Source: Saccopteryx bilineata
Lineage: Eukaryota; Chordata; Mammalia; Chiroptera; Emballonuridae
NCBI RefSeq assembly: GCF_036850765.1
Contig: NC_089490.1
Span: 387,824,558-387,888,557, forward strand
DNA length: 64,000 nucleotides
Reading direction: 5' to 3'
Made by a program: the position numbers and the translations under genes. This document shows positions 54,421 through 64,000 of this stretch, in pieces. A model generated the notes under the pieces. That model was not told the origin of the DNA. It made no database searches and saw only the letters and a list, made by a program, of their open reading frames with translations. Every line of letters starts with the position of its first letter. Positions within the stretch are counted from its first letter, which is position 1.

Positions 54421-54984
54421 AGTGAGACGCTCTAACAGACGCCTTCTCGGAGAAGGTGAGGACACCATGCCCCGACAGAGGCTCGCTTGGGGAATGAGTC
54501 AGTGCGAATCGATGCTGACTGCCTGCTTCTCCTGTCCCTTCCCGCGCCTCCGGAGCCTGCCGTCTCCGGTGAATTCTGCTTGCTCATCCAAGTGCCTGTA
54601 GATTTACTGGAAGGACCTGGATTCCAAGCTGCCCGCTGTCTGGGTGCAGGAGGGAGGCGGGCCCAGTGAGAGCCTGGCAGCACTCCCTTCCGACGCCCGC
54701 TTGCTTTTCCTCTTCCCCCATTTCACCTCATTCTGCCCCTGCGAGGAGGGCCGTAAACCAGAGTGCCCAGGCCCTGGTGAGGGTGACCTTTAGGGCAGGG
54801 GATCGGTCCTGTGGCCAGCTGAGCTCTGGTCCCAGCGCTGTGGTTAGTGGCTCGGACAGTTTGATGGAGCTACCTGGTGAAGTCTCCCTCTCAGGGGGGT
54901 GTGAGACCTGAGGGGCAGGTGCTTCACACCTGGTGAGCATCACCACCTCCCCTTGCTGGTGAGGGAGCTGAGGCCACGCTCCAG
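54421..54984. other. Unassigned sequence
   Basis: No gene or repeat recognised. Confidence 0.45.
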
Positions 54985-55090
54985 GGGGCTGTCCTGGCTT
55001 TCAGCCCTAACCTTGCTGCCTGCCAGCATCATGAGCTTGACCAGGTCTCTTAATCGCTCTTTCTCACAGTAAAGTGGGCGTTGTATTCTC
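54985..55090 (+). mobile_element. MIR SINE fragment
   Basis: 'gagcttgaccaggtctctta', 'atcgctctttctcacagtaa' and 'agtgggcgttgtattctcac' are diverged MIR. Confidence 0.65.
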
Positions 55091-55390
55091 ACCGAGTGAC
55101 GCCGCATAGCAAAAGACCCCAAAGGTCCATGGCTTAAAGCAACATTTATCTCCATGTTCAAGGGCTGAGGGGGACTGCAGCGTGGCCGGTCTGCCCTGGA
55201 CTGCAGGCTGTGGGCTCTAGGCTCCAGCCACAGATTGGATTTGAGTCTGTTCCATGGGGCCTGTGGTCATCTCTGTGCATTTGTTCAGTTGCTACTGAGA
55301 CACGTTCTTCTCACGGCAGTTGACCAGAGCACAAGAGGGCTGACATCCCATGAGTCAAAGCCAGCCTCATGGTCATGAGATCGTGGCAAG
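55091..55390 (-). mobile_element. Ancient MaLR-like repeat, antisense, family unsure
   Basis: 'aaaggtccatggcttaaagc' and 'aacatttatctc' (55123-55154) start it, then 'gggctctaggctccagccac' and 'cacgttcttctcacggcagt' with 'gaccagagcacaagagg' follow the order of an old mammalian LTR-type repeat. No coding part. Confidence 0.6.
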
Positions 55391-56485
55391 GGTCTAGAGA
55401 GTGACTCTACTTGCGGAGGGAAGACTTGGGATCTAACTCAAGCTACCACTGAGATGCAGAAGGACTCATGTAACAACCGCTGCTCACACGGAGCAATTAC
55501 CGTGGTCCAGGTGCATTGCAAAGTGCCTCAGGTGCAACACCTGTGAGCGGGTGTTCCCCACCCCTTCTGCTTCACAGGTGGGGAGTGAGGCCCCGGAAGC
55601 TGGAGTCTCACCAGGCCACCTGACCCTGGGTTTGAACGAGACATCTCCCCCAGTGGAATTTCACTTACATGCCATCTGGCAGTGGTCCCCAGAGGTACCT
55701 GCACAGAATCCTACTTTGCAGGTGGGATGTCTGAGGCCAGAGAGGAGAGTCCCATAGCTGAGCTCACCCATCCGGGAAGCTGGCAGGGTCTGTCCGCAGA
55801 CCTCTGATCCTTTCCATGCTGAGTGCTACGATCTGTTCCTTTTGGCTTTAAACATTCATTAGGCTAGGAGGGCAGGGAGCATCAGCCTGCACGTCAGGAT
55901 GTCCACAGTTTGCCTCTGTGAGGCGTGGGATGTGGGCAAGTCTTCGTTGTTTAACTTGGCCCCTGCAGAACGGACAGAGAATGACAGGAAGGCCCACTTC
56001 CTCCGCGAGCCCTGCCAGTGCTGCCCTGCCCGTGCAGGGAGGCTATTTCCATACATCCTCCCTCCTGGGCCCTGACCCTGACCTTCCTCTGCCCCAGCTC
56101 CAAGCCGGGAGAGCCTGGGGCCCTGAGGCCAGAGGATTTCCTGGCTCAGCCCCGCCAGCTGGCAAGAGAGTATTCAGCAGGGCCCCCACCCCAGCTGCTT
56201 GCCTGGGTGCTTGCTCTGTTCCCAGCTGATCGGAGCGGGGTGGGGGGGGCAGGGGCACAGGCTTTGTTGAGGGGTGGCTGGTCCAGTGTCCCCTGTGTGT
56301 CTCCCTGCTTCTCTTCTGGTAAGCAAGAGGGGAGGCCAGTGCCAGCTTCCCTCCTGGCAGAGCTGGAGCACCCTCCTCCCACTGCCCTCCCCACTGCCTT
56401 ACCCACCTCCCACCAATCCCCCGGGGTTCTGAAGCACAGCAGCCAATGTCTGCCTCTTATCCTTGCAAGGGAAGGGGGGAGGAAG
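55391..56485. other. Unassigned sequence, C-rich after 56050
   Basis: A weak MIR is possible at 55490-55720. Frames up to 156 codons on the plus strand (56018-56488) lie in GC-rich DNA and match nothing I know. Confidence 0.4.
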
Positions 56486-56560
56486 TGAGTTGCTATTTAT
56501 TGAACTTCTTTCATGTGCCAGACACTATATGGCAATAGTCAGTATATTGATACTATATAG
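56486..56560 (-). mobile_element. MIR/L2 tail scrap, antisense
   Basis: 'tatttattgaacttctttca' and 'tgtgccagacactatatgg' at about 56494-56532. Confidence 0.6.
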
Positions 56561-56569
56561 ATGTAAAAT

Positions 56570-56587
56570 CATATATATATATATATA
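56570..56587. repeat. AT microsatellite
   Basis: Nine AT units in a wider AT-rich patch (56500-56630). Confidence 0.9.
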
Positions 56588-56664
56588 AAATATCATATAT
56601 ATTTCATAATGCGTCCTAGAATGACCTATAATATCACTAGAAGAGCCCCTCTGGCGGGGGCTCA

Positions 56665-56760
56665 AGAGTCCTCAAACTGAGTCTTGGTCCTGTTGCTAAA
56701 AGCACATGGCCCAACTTTCCTGAGCCTCAGTTTCCCCATTTGCTACATGATCTCTTGCTC
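56665..56760 (+). mobile_element. MIR SINE fragment
   Basis: 'ctgagcctcagtttccccat' at 56720-56739 is MIR core. Confidence 0.8.
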
Positions 56761-57119
56761 CACTCCCAATCCCAACATCCCAGAGTCAGGCCTGACAGGC
56801 CCCTGTTGAGCAAAGACTGCGGGCCTGTGCTTGTCTGAACAGGGAAAATCATCTTCTTAGACGGAAGTTTTATGGGTTGTTTAGAATACTCACTGATGTC
56901 TGAGCCATTGATGGTTTTGGTGTCTAGATACAAATCTGGTTCTGAGGATGGGTCTGCTTGTTCGGAACCCCCTTCCTTCCATGTGGCCTTCAGACAGGCT
57001 CTTGAGTGTCTGGGCTGGTCTTGCCAGTGTGGGGGTTAGGGGGTGAACAAGATAAACCTCCTGCTTCCTTCGGGCTCCTGTTGTGTGCTTTTGTGCAGGA
57101 ATCTGCACCCCAACAAGCT
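56761..57119. other. Unassigned sequence
   Basis: No gene or repeat recognised. Confidence 0.45.
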
Positions 57120-57510
57120 TCTTAGTGCTAATTAGAGACCTGGGAGGAGCAGGTAATTATAAGGATAGCGTTGGGGGATCTTGACTTCTAGGAGGTGGGG
57201 ACTGCAGAAACTGTTGCATTTTGTGCCAATCACAGGAGCCCAGGGAACCTCTGTGTGCGCGTTGCGTGTGCGTGTATGTGTGTGCGTGTGCGTGTGCGTG
57301 TGTGTGTGTGTGTTGAGTTCTTTAAAGCTGCTAATTGTCAGGATGAAAATATTTTCACACATTTGCTCTCCAGGAGAACATTATTAGTGGGCACACTGGC
57401 TGCCTCCTCGAAGTCAACTGTCCATAATCAACATGGAAATCCTAATTAATAGACGTTCGTGCTGCTCTCGGGCACGGCAGCGGAAGTAATTATCATGACT
57501 TAATTGACTT
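57120..57510. promoter_or_regulatory. Candidate enhancer: cluster of TAATTA homeodomain sites
   Basis: TAATTA occurs at 57129-57134, 57154-57159, 57443-57448 and 57487-57492, with further TAAT cores at about 57332, 57375 and 57501. Apart from an embedded GT tract (57251-57313) the sequence matches no repeat. Homeodomain proteins bind such words; clustering in unique DNA suggests, but does not show, a developmental enhancer. Confidence 0.42.
57251..57313. repeat. GT/GC microsatellite
   Basis: GT units with scattered GC units. Confidence 0.93.
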
Positions 57511-58295
57511 TTCTCCCCTCTGTTATGCACTCTGCTTTTTCCATTTTCTCCATCTGGAAAGGTTTTTTGTTGTTGTTGTTTTTTAACCTCTTCTCTCTCT
57601 TCCTTTTTCCTTTTTATACAGACTGTCTCTCATACCAGTACTCTATGTATCAAATCCTATTACAGTAAATATTGTGACAGCACACATCTCTGTATTGCAG
57701 AAACGTCCAGAGCCTGAGCCAATGGCGTACTTACTGGGAGCATATTGGTTTTGTAAAGGTGCAGTCAGACCCAGCAAAGGATCTGGCCAGGAGGCGGGGA
57801 ATCGATTTGCTCAGCGGTTCTGGCTGCGGCAAGCTCCTTGGGGCTACTGGGGACAGAGAGCCATTTGCATGAGCTCAAGGGCTGTTGCTGTCAAAATACA
57901 CTCAGAAATCCAAGGGACAAAAATGGGGGCATCTTTGAGCTCCTGGAGCCCGAAATAGGATGGTTTATTGCTCTCTCTGCTTCGACTAGCATGGTCTGCT
58001 AATTTATCTTGACCTTGACCCTCTGGTGAGTGGTCACCAAGCCCTCATAGGTTTCAGTACAGTTCCCCACTGGCCACGCCCTCTGAGCCTCCCTGTGCCA
58101 GTCTGACTGCCTTCCACATCAGACCATACTTTATACTCTAAAGGTCAGAGGGTTGACTGCCCTGGGCACAGATGTCCTCCCTGGACCAATCAGCTGTGGC
58201 AAGTAGGCGGGATCAGGTGGACCACTGTCCTCTCCTCAGGAGCTGTGGGCAAAGCCATTTTCAGATAAGATGAGACTGTGGGAGATGCCACCATA
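57511..58295. other. Unassigned sequence
   Basis: A GTT tract lies at 57567-57581. No gene; a 94-codon plus frame at 57674-57958 matches nothing I know. Confidence 0.45.
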
Positions 58296-58297
58296 GC

Positions 58298-58498
58298 CCT
58301 GGAGAGCTAGACTGCTTGGGTTGAGATCCTGGTTCGGCCAATTCCTTGCTGTACATCCTCGGGCAAATTAGTTCAACTTCTGCTTCTTGGTATTTCCATC
58401 TATGAAATGATAGCACCTACTTCATAGGGGTGTTATGAAAAATAAATGACTTCAACCTTGTAACCTAGCAGATATGCGCTCAATAAAATGTTAACTGA
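58298..58498 (+). mobile_element. MIR SINE, nearly complete
   Basis: 'ttgagatcctggttcggcca', 'catcctcgggcaaattagtt', 'ccatctatgaaatgatagca' and 'gcgctcaataaaatgttaac' run from 5' part to tail. Confidence 0.92.
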
Positions 58499-58599
58499 TT
58501 AGTAGGGTCAGGTGGCCATATGAGACTACTCCTGACGTTTGATAAGCAAGTGAGAATATCCTCGAGTTACAGACATTGAGAACTGCAAAGAGCCATTGT

Positions 58600-58700
58600 G
58601 GCTGTCTAGTTTAACCCTCGCATTGTACACAGGGGAAACTGAAATGCAGAGAGGGAATGTGACCTTTTTTAAGGGCAAATAGTTTTGACTAATATGATAT
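58600..58700 (-). mobile_element. MIR SINE fragment, antisense
   Basis: 'acacaggggaaactgaaatg' and 'cagagagggaatgtgacctt' at about 58626-58665 are reversed MIR. Confidence 0.72.
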
Positions 58701-58989
58701 TGAACTACTTGGCATGCAGCTAAAGTTAAGATCAAGGCATTCCTTGGGTCTCACTGGGGATTACTGAGAGCAGTTGGCTTTGAATTAGAACATTACAGAT
58801 AATAAAAATAAGGGAGAAGAGAAGACGGACCTGGGATTCTTCCATTTCTTTTCTTTGTTCCCATAAGGGAATCTTGAGTTAGGCTCACATTGCGGTTTTA
58901 ACCTTTTAAAGTACATCATCTTCCTTGGTCATCTTTTTCAGATGGTTCCTGCATGTTGGGTCCGTGGGCAATGTGTCACCAATCAGCTG
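58701..58989. other. Unassigned sequence
   Basis: Nothing recognisable. Confidence 0.45.
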
Positions 58990-59115
58990 TTATTTTAGAT
59001 GTGTAGCTTCTCGGAGCCTCAGTTCATTCCTCCGTGGTAGGGATGGTTTCTTCTTTACTTCCTCTTTCTCTCCTAGAACATCGTGCAGCACGTAGTAGAT
59101 GTCCGCAGAAATTTC
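58990..59115 (+). mobile_element. MIR SINE fragment
   Basis: 'ggagcctcagttcattcctc' at 59014-59033 and tail-like 'cagcacgtagtagatgtccg'. Confidence 0.7.
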
Positions 59116-59619
59116 TGGAAATGAACTGAATGATCCCTCGAGATAGTAGTGAGGGTCAGAAGGAGTCGATTGTGTAGACACACTGTGTGGATGGCTGCGC
59201 TCCGGAAAGATGAGGGCATCAGATACAGGAACTGAGATTCCAAGAAGTTAGGGTACTCCGAACCGTGACTGTGATGGAGAAAGGATGGCCATTGCTGGGT
59301 CTGTTTCTTAGGACGTCTGGGCATGGAGGCCAGACTGGAGGGGGTGGAGAAGTGAGAGGAGCAGACGTGCCCTCTGAGAAGTCATCTGGCTGAGGAAGAC
59401 AAGAAGGAGAGAGGGTCACCGCTGTGCTCGGGGAGCCAGCGAAGTGACGCTGATACCGGGGAACCTTTACATGTTGATGAGACAGGGCCAGGTGGAGGGC
59501 TGCGCAGTGACTGTTTCCTTCTGTCTCAGCTCTCCACGTCGCCAGGTTATTTCCCAGCATTCTCAAGAAAGCTTGTGGATGAGGTGGCTGGTAATAATTG
59601 AGAGCCCAAGACTGGTATA
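59116..59619. other. Unassigned sequence
   Basis: No gene or repeat recognised. Confidence 0.45.
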
Positions 59620-60045
59620 TTGGTAAAGGCAGTAACAGGTGCCCTAAGGGGTAAATTCTGGATCTTAGTGGCTTAACACAATGCAGATTTATTTCTTACT
59701 CAGCAACAGTTCGGTGAAAGTGGGGGCAGCTTTCCACAAGCCTTAGTCCCTTCTCTCTTCAATTTGTGGCTTCTAAGGTTACCATGGCAGGAGAAAGCCA
59801 AGGTAGAGAGGGCTCATCTGCTTCATCACATCAGTCTGGAAGAACTTATCACTCCCACTCCAATTGGTAAAAACATATCACATGGACACGTGCATGCAAA
59901 GGAGGCTGGGATATGTAGTTCCTGGCTGGGCAGCCCCTTCCCAGCCACAAGAGTACTTGGGGGAAAGCCAACCTCCTCAGCCCTGAAATTATGTCCCTTT
60001 CAGTTACCTGTGGTACACCAGCAGCCTGAAGAGACAGTCTAACTC
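59620..60045 (-). mobile_element. Ancient LTR-like repeat, antisense, family unsure
   Basis: 'cttagtggcttaacacaatg' (59666-59685), 'atttatttcttactcagcaa', 'tggcttctaaggttaccatgg', 'aaacatatcacatggacacg' and 'ggctgggatatgtagttcct' follow the order of a common old mammalian LTR-type repeat. A 92-codon frame (59764-60042) is inside it and is not a gene. Confidence 0.7.
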
Positions 60046-60187
60046 GGGAAACACATCAGAGCCCAAATGAAGGCAAAGACCCTGCTCTTGAGGGCAAAAG
60101 AGAGATAAGTCATTCACCTGGGCCTCACTTTTCCAAATTGTGTAATATTAAATCTTGCTAGGCCACGTTTAGGAGTAAATATGAGCT

Positions 60188-60223
60188 GTTGCTATTAGTA
60201 TCTATGTTGCTATTAGTATCGAT
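60188..60223. repeat. 18-bp tandem duplication
   Basis: GTTGCTATTAGTATCTAT is followed directly by a copy with one changed base. Confidence 0.95.
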
Positions 60224-60347
60224 GCCTCTCCCTTCATTACCTCATCAGAAATGAAAGGTTTTGACTTACGTTCAAGACCAAATGACTAGAATTGATACTG
60301 CTGTGAGGTAGTTTTGTCTTCTGTGTTTTACATCACTCTCTGAGACG

Positions 60348-60367
60348 CTTGACTCATTTGAGTCAAG
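60348..60367. promoter_or_regulatory. Palindromic pair of AP-1 sites
   Basis: Arms CTTGACTCA and TGAGTCAAG form a perfect 9-base inverted repeat with two bases between. Each contains a full AP-1 word, TGACTCA at 60350-60356 and TGAGTCA at 60359-60365. Binding is inferred. Confidence 0.5.
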
Positions 60368-61335
60368 TAGCTGGAGGAGGGAGAGGAAGAAGCGAAAGAG
60401 AAAGAAGACACGCACTTGGAGTTGGCTTTTTCCGTCTCGCTCACCTGGGAAGACCTCAGGACTGATGGGGCTTCCTTTTTCTAAGAAAGGAATACTGGAG
60501 TTCTGTTCTGTAGCCAGATCCAATAAATCAGTTAAAACGCATGGCTGAGTGTTGGCCACCCCATCCCCGACCTTCTGCTTTCTAGGGTCTTCCCTCATCA
60601 TGAAGACCTGCCTCACCACCACAGTTGGGGGTTTGGAGTTAAGGCCTTTGAGATCTAAGAAATCTCTAGGCTTCTGGGCGTTTGCAGTCTCCTCCGTGGT
60701 TTCTCCCTCTGCTGGGAGGGGAGGGGTGGATCTTCGACTCCATCCATTCCCCTGCTGTCATTATTTAGCATTCTAATTTACTGGTCCTGGTTACTGATTT
60801 AGTGTGGAAATCTGCTTTCCCCCTACCTTAGCTAATCTGTTGGCCTCTCTGGGGGCCTGTGATCACCATTCATTGGGGTTGGGGGCAGGGCAGGGGGTGT
60901 AGTGACCTCAGAGTCCCTAAGGAAACCAAACTGTGAGGGGGAGGGTACCTGGGAAAGGCCTGACAGGGATGTTCCCCAGGAGGGGACTGGCCATTCTGCC
61001 CTACCTTGCCTCTCCGGGCAGTCAGGGCCACTCTGTGACCTGCAGACAAAGCTGGCCCCTTGGCCTGGGGCTGTGGGAAGCCGGACAGGACAATGGGAGG
61101 AAGGAGAAAGCAGAGAGATAAAACCCAGGGCCCTGGGTCAGTGCCTGGGATTCCCGAGGCCAGCTCTGCAAACCGCTGCTAGAGGAGGCTTCAGCGTAAA
61201 CATGGGCTGGGTTTCCTGCGCTTACAGGGCCCGGGCCCGTTTTCTTATTGTGCTGTTATTGTTGGGATAATTATTCCATTTCAGGAGAAGCCTGAGCAAG
61301 GACAGACGTGTCTGCTGCTGCCACAGGGATGCTGC
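60368..61335. other. Unassigned sequence
   Basis: No gene or repeat recognised; a 122-codon plus frame (60902-61270) matches nothing I know. Confidence 0.45.
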
Positions 61336-61339
61336 TATC

Positions 61340-61450
61340 CTTCACTCATTCATGCCACAGACATTAATTGGTTTTGCTTTGCTTGGTGCTGGGAATATAA
61401 ACAAACATCTGCCCACCCCTCTTCTCAATAAACTCTTCTCTGGTCTTGGG
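61340..61450 (-). mobile_element. L2 3' end fragment, antisense
   Basis: 'ttcactcattcatgccacag' (61340-61359) and 'ttggtgctgggaatataaac' are reversed L2 3' end. Confidence 0.7.
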
Positions 61451-61623
61451 CACAAACACCAGACAGATTCTCACAGTTCAGTGTGGTCAGAAAAACAGTA
61501 ATGGGAACATGTCCAAGGTTTAGAAGTGGGACTGAGGATGGGGAGGTTGACTACCTTTCGGGGGATAGACATCAGTCAGGGTCCAGGGTTGGGGCCAGGT
61601 GTGTTCTAGATGCCCTCTGAAAG

Positions 61624-61627
61624 GTGT

Positions 61628-61664
<37 letters not shown>

Positions 61665-61683
61665 TGTGGGTGTGTGTGTGTGT
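61624..61683. repeat. GT microsatellite
   Basis: Near-continuous GT units with a few GGT interruptions. Confidence 0.95.
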
Positions 61684-61734
61684 TTAATCCCTACCTACTC
61701 TAAAACAAAGGACTCCTAGAAGGCCATCAGGTAG

Positions 61735-61955
61735 GGGCTATTTATCTAGCACCTTTCATGTGCTAGCAACTGTAGTAGGAGTTTTAGAGATTACCCCAGT
61801 GATCCTTGAATCCTCAGAACACCCTATGAGGTAGGACTGACTTTTGTCCCCATTTCACAGATGAGGGGACTGAGGCTCACACTGATTAAGTTACTGGCCT
61901 AGTTCACATCACTAGGCAGTGGGCAGCTGGGTGGGAGCCCCGGTCTGCGTTTCTC
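61735..61955 (-). mobile_element. MIR SINE, antisense, nearly complete
   Basis: 'catgtgctagcaactgtagt', 'aacaccctatgaggtaggac', 'ccatttcacagatgagggga' (61851-61870) and 'ctgaggctcacactgattaa' cover most of MIR. Confidence 0.93.
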
Positions 61956-62695
61956 GTTGGTCGTGCCGCCTTTTATAACCCTTACCCTGCTGGGAGGCTC
62001 TGCTGCCAGGTTCTCAGGCACCAACAGAGGCTGAACCCCTCGGAGGACCAGGTGGGTCTCGCCTGACTTAATGAGTCCAAGTGGAATCCCCTACCGTGGG
62101 GGGCCTCCTGGCGGCTGTGAGCCAGGAATAGAACTCAGGGTCTCATTTAACGTTTCCGGAAGGTCTCGGATCAGCACCTGAACCTGAGGGAACCGCGTCA
62201 GGGTGGGCTGTCTGGATTTCTGCATCGCCTGGGGCCTGTGCTTGCACAAAGCCATTCCAGGGAGCCTCAGACTTCCCCAGTTTATACAACAGAGATCCCA
62301 CCAGGCTTGTTTTTGTTAGCATGTTAGAGTCGGGTGCTTGCTCACATGTACTGTAGCACACGCTAGGCAAGGTGGCCACAGAAACCAGGGAGCGTGGCCT
62401 CGCTAGGCCCGCCTGGCGGTGGGGTCTTGGGCCAGGAGCGATTCTGTGCACAGCCTTCATACCTATCATTACACAGAACGAGGGTAAAATCCACCGTCAC
62501 AGGCTGGAGGAACGACGGTGTGGGATAGGGACAGAGAGTAGAAAGAAGGGCTTTCCAGGACAGAGAACGCTAAGAGACGTGTTCGTCTCCACCAGTGGGT
62601 GAGCAGGCATGTTCAGATCGTCCGCGTGTTGGCTGCCTGTGAGTGTCACAGTATGAGCACCGAAGTGTTCTCGGGCTTGCATGTCTCGTCTGCTC
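61956..62695. other. Unassigned sequence
   Basis: No gene or repeat recognised; a weak MIR scrap is possible near 62240-62300. Confidence 0.45.
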
Positions 62696-62699
62696 TCTG

Positions 62700-62825
62700 T
62701 TCAGGGAGGAGGAAACGGATGCACAGGGTGGTTAAGCAACACGCCCAGGGTCACACAGCTAGTAGGTGATGAAGCCAGGCTTTGAAACCAGAAATGTTTG
62801 ACTCCCACATGCCATGGGTCTGCCT
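62700..62825 (-). mobile_element. MIR SINE fragment, antisense
   Basis: 'gggaggaggaaacggatgca' and 'acgcccagggtcacacagct' (62741-62760) are reversed MIR core. Confidence 0.85.
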
Positions 62826-63499
62826 CTTCGTGCCTGTGTGGCCTGGGATTAGATACACTCCGATGCTTGAATTCTGAGCAGAGCCGGAATCGGCCATAGT
62901 GCAGGGAATTGCTCTGGGAGTTTAAGGAAAGAGCATGGTTTTTTTTCTCTGAATAATGTTGTTTGTCCTGCATGCCTTTTTATGCCCCCCCCCCCAAACC
63001 GTTAGGGTCTGTGGCCCAAGCCTTACCTCGTTGGGAGGTTCTCTTTTCCACACACGAGGATGCTTGGACTCTTGGGGGCTTCTAATTGTAGCTGGACCTT
63101 GAGCCTTTAGTTCTCAGACTGGGTGGCTGGTCCCTCTGGGCTGGGCTGGAGCCATGGGGAGCCAGCCAGCTCTGCCACTATAGTGCTGTCCCAGGTCACT
63201 GCTCCCACCTTTCCAGTGGGCTTGATGTTTCCACAGATGGCCTCCTATGATCTGACTGTGGGCTCATCCTGCAGCCTCCAGGCTCTGGGGTTGCTTTTTC
63301 CCATTCCTGATGTTCATAACACATGGCAGAGGTCCCAGTGTGGGAAGCTCGTCGACAGACCAGGACCACTGCCAGAAGATCTGAGGATTCGGAAGGGGCC
63401 TCAAGACTTGGAGGGCTCATGTCATGAACGGCTTCTGATGACAAACTCATGTTGTGGAGCAGAGGTGGGACAGAGCTGGAGAGAGAAGAGAGCAGTGAA
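62826..63499. other. Unassigned sequence
   Basis: No gene or repeat; C run at 62986-62995. A 126-codon plus frame (63123-63503) matches nothing I know. Confidence 0.45.
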
Positions 63500-63645
63500 T
63501 TGATATCTGAGAACCGGCTCTGGGCTCTGCTCTGAGACCGAAGTCATGTGACTGGGAGTTCCGTACCACCCGCTGAGCCTTAGTCTCCTCATCTTTGAAA
63601 TGGAGAGATGGGTGGGACAATGGAATTGGATGTAAATGTCTCGTG
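63500..63645 (+). mobile_element. MIR SINE fragment
   Basis: 'gagccttagtctcctcatct' and 'ttgaaatggagagatgggtg' at 63576-63615 are MIR core. Confidence 0.85.
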
Positions 63646-63777
63646 TGCATTCTACCTTCCTTGCTCTGAATCCCTAGGAGTCATGGGATGGGACTCCTTG
63701 AAGAAGAGTAATGAGAGAGAGAGAACCGAGGCGAAAACTAGACCTGTACTCTGAGAACGTAGAAAAAATAGCCATAG

Positions 63778-64000
63778 GCCCTGGCCGGTTGGCGCAGTGG
63801 TAGAGCGTTGGCCTGGCGTGCAGGGGTCCCGGGTTCGATTTCCGGCCAGGGCACACAGGAGAAGCGCCCATTTGCTTCTCCACCCCTCCCCCTCTCCTTC
63901 CTCTCTGTCTCTCTCTTCCCCTCCCGCAGCCGAGGCTCCATTGGAGCAAAGATGGCCCGGGCGCTGGGGATGGCTCCTTGGCCTCTGCCCCAGGCACTAG
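63778..64000 (+). mobile_element. Long tRNA-derived bat SINE, cut by the window edge
   Basis: Starts 'ggccctggccggttggcgca' with A box to about 63806 and B box GGTTCGATTTC at 63832-63842, then 'gctccattggagcaaagatg' (63937-63956). Same family as 26059-26446. The head is closest of all copies to a tRNA-like consensus, suggesting a young copy. Both-strand frames here are translations of the SINE. Confidence 0.93.

Noticed and set aside
63778..63850. A tRNA gene
   Set aside because: A and B box words are present, but they are the head of a SINE whose body follows directly; the tRNA fold is not complete.

Overview
This window is nuclear DNA of a placental mammal, and most probably of a bat. Ancient mammalian repeats (MIR, L2, MaLR-type LTR, old L1 pieces) are scattered across all 64 kb. 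Younger tRNA-derived SINEs of the kind I know from bat genomes (a head reading like 'ggccctggccggttggc' or 'cctgaccaggcggtggc', an internal Pol III B box, and a CT-rich body) sit among them, with two copies of a short hAT-type DNA transposon. The Ves/Rhin-type SINE bodies suggest a bat; the exact lineage (rhinolophoid, emballonurid or other) cannot be fixed from the sequence alone.

I found no protein-coding gene I can support. The longest open frames (223, 199, 196 and 185 codons) lie over repeats, microsatellites or low-complexity DNA and resemble no protein I recognise. No tRNA, rRNA, snRNA or CRISPR array is visible. The window is best read as intergenic or deep intronic. One splice-flanked open segment (50403-50579) is kept as a weak exon candidate.

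Layout. 1-9 kb: a young SINE with a perfect target duplication at the left edge, a stretch of unique DNA with homeodomain-type motifs (about 660-1070), MIRs, a degenerate CCATGG-rich repeat (6050-6330), an L1 scrap and a complete hAT element (7692-8055). 9.2-13.3 kb: a 4 kb antisense L1 that has swallowed another L1 piece and a SINE. 13.4-31 kb: an antisense L2, a palindromic DNA transposon fossil (about 16866-17062), many MIRs, an L1 with inverted 5' part (22310-23205) and a SINE carrying a CTCF-like motif (26059-26446). 31-48 kb: MIR and L2 copies, two more SINEs, a 64-bp tandem duplication and an MLT1-like LTR. 48-64 kb: an L1 3' fragment, several GT/CA microsatellites, a 41-bp tandem repeat, the second hAT copy, a TAATTA-rich candidate enhancer (57120-57510), a paired AP-1 palindrome (60348-60367) and a SINE cut by the right edge.

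No genes work together here. The possible biology lies in regulatory DNA: several repeat-free stretches carry clustered transcription-factor words and may be conserved enhancers, and transposons have delivered a CTCF-like site. All of this is inference from motifs and needs alignment or chromatin data.
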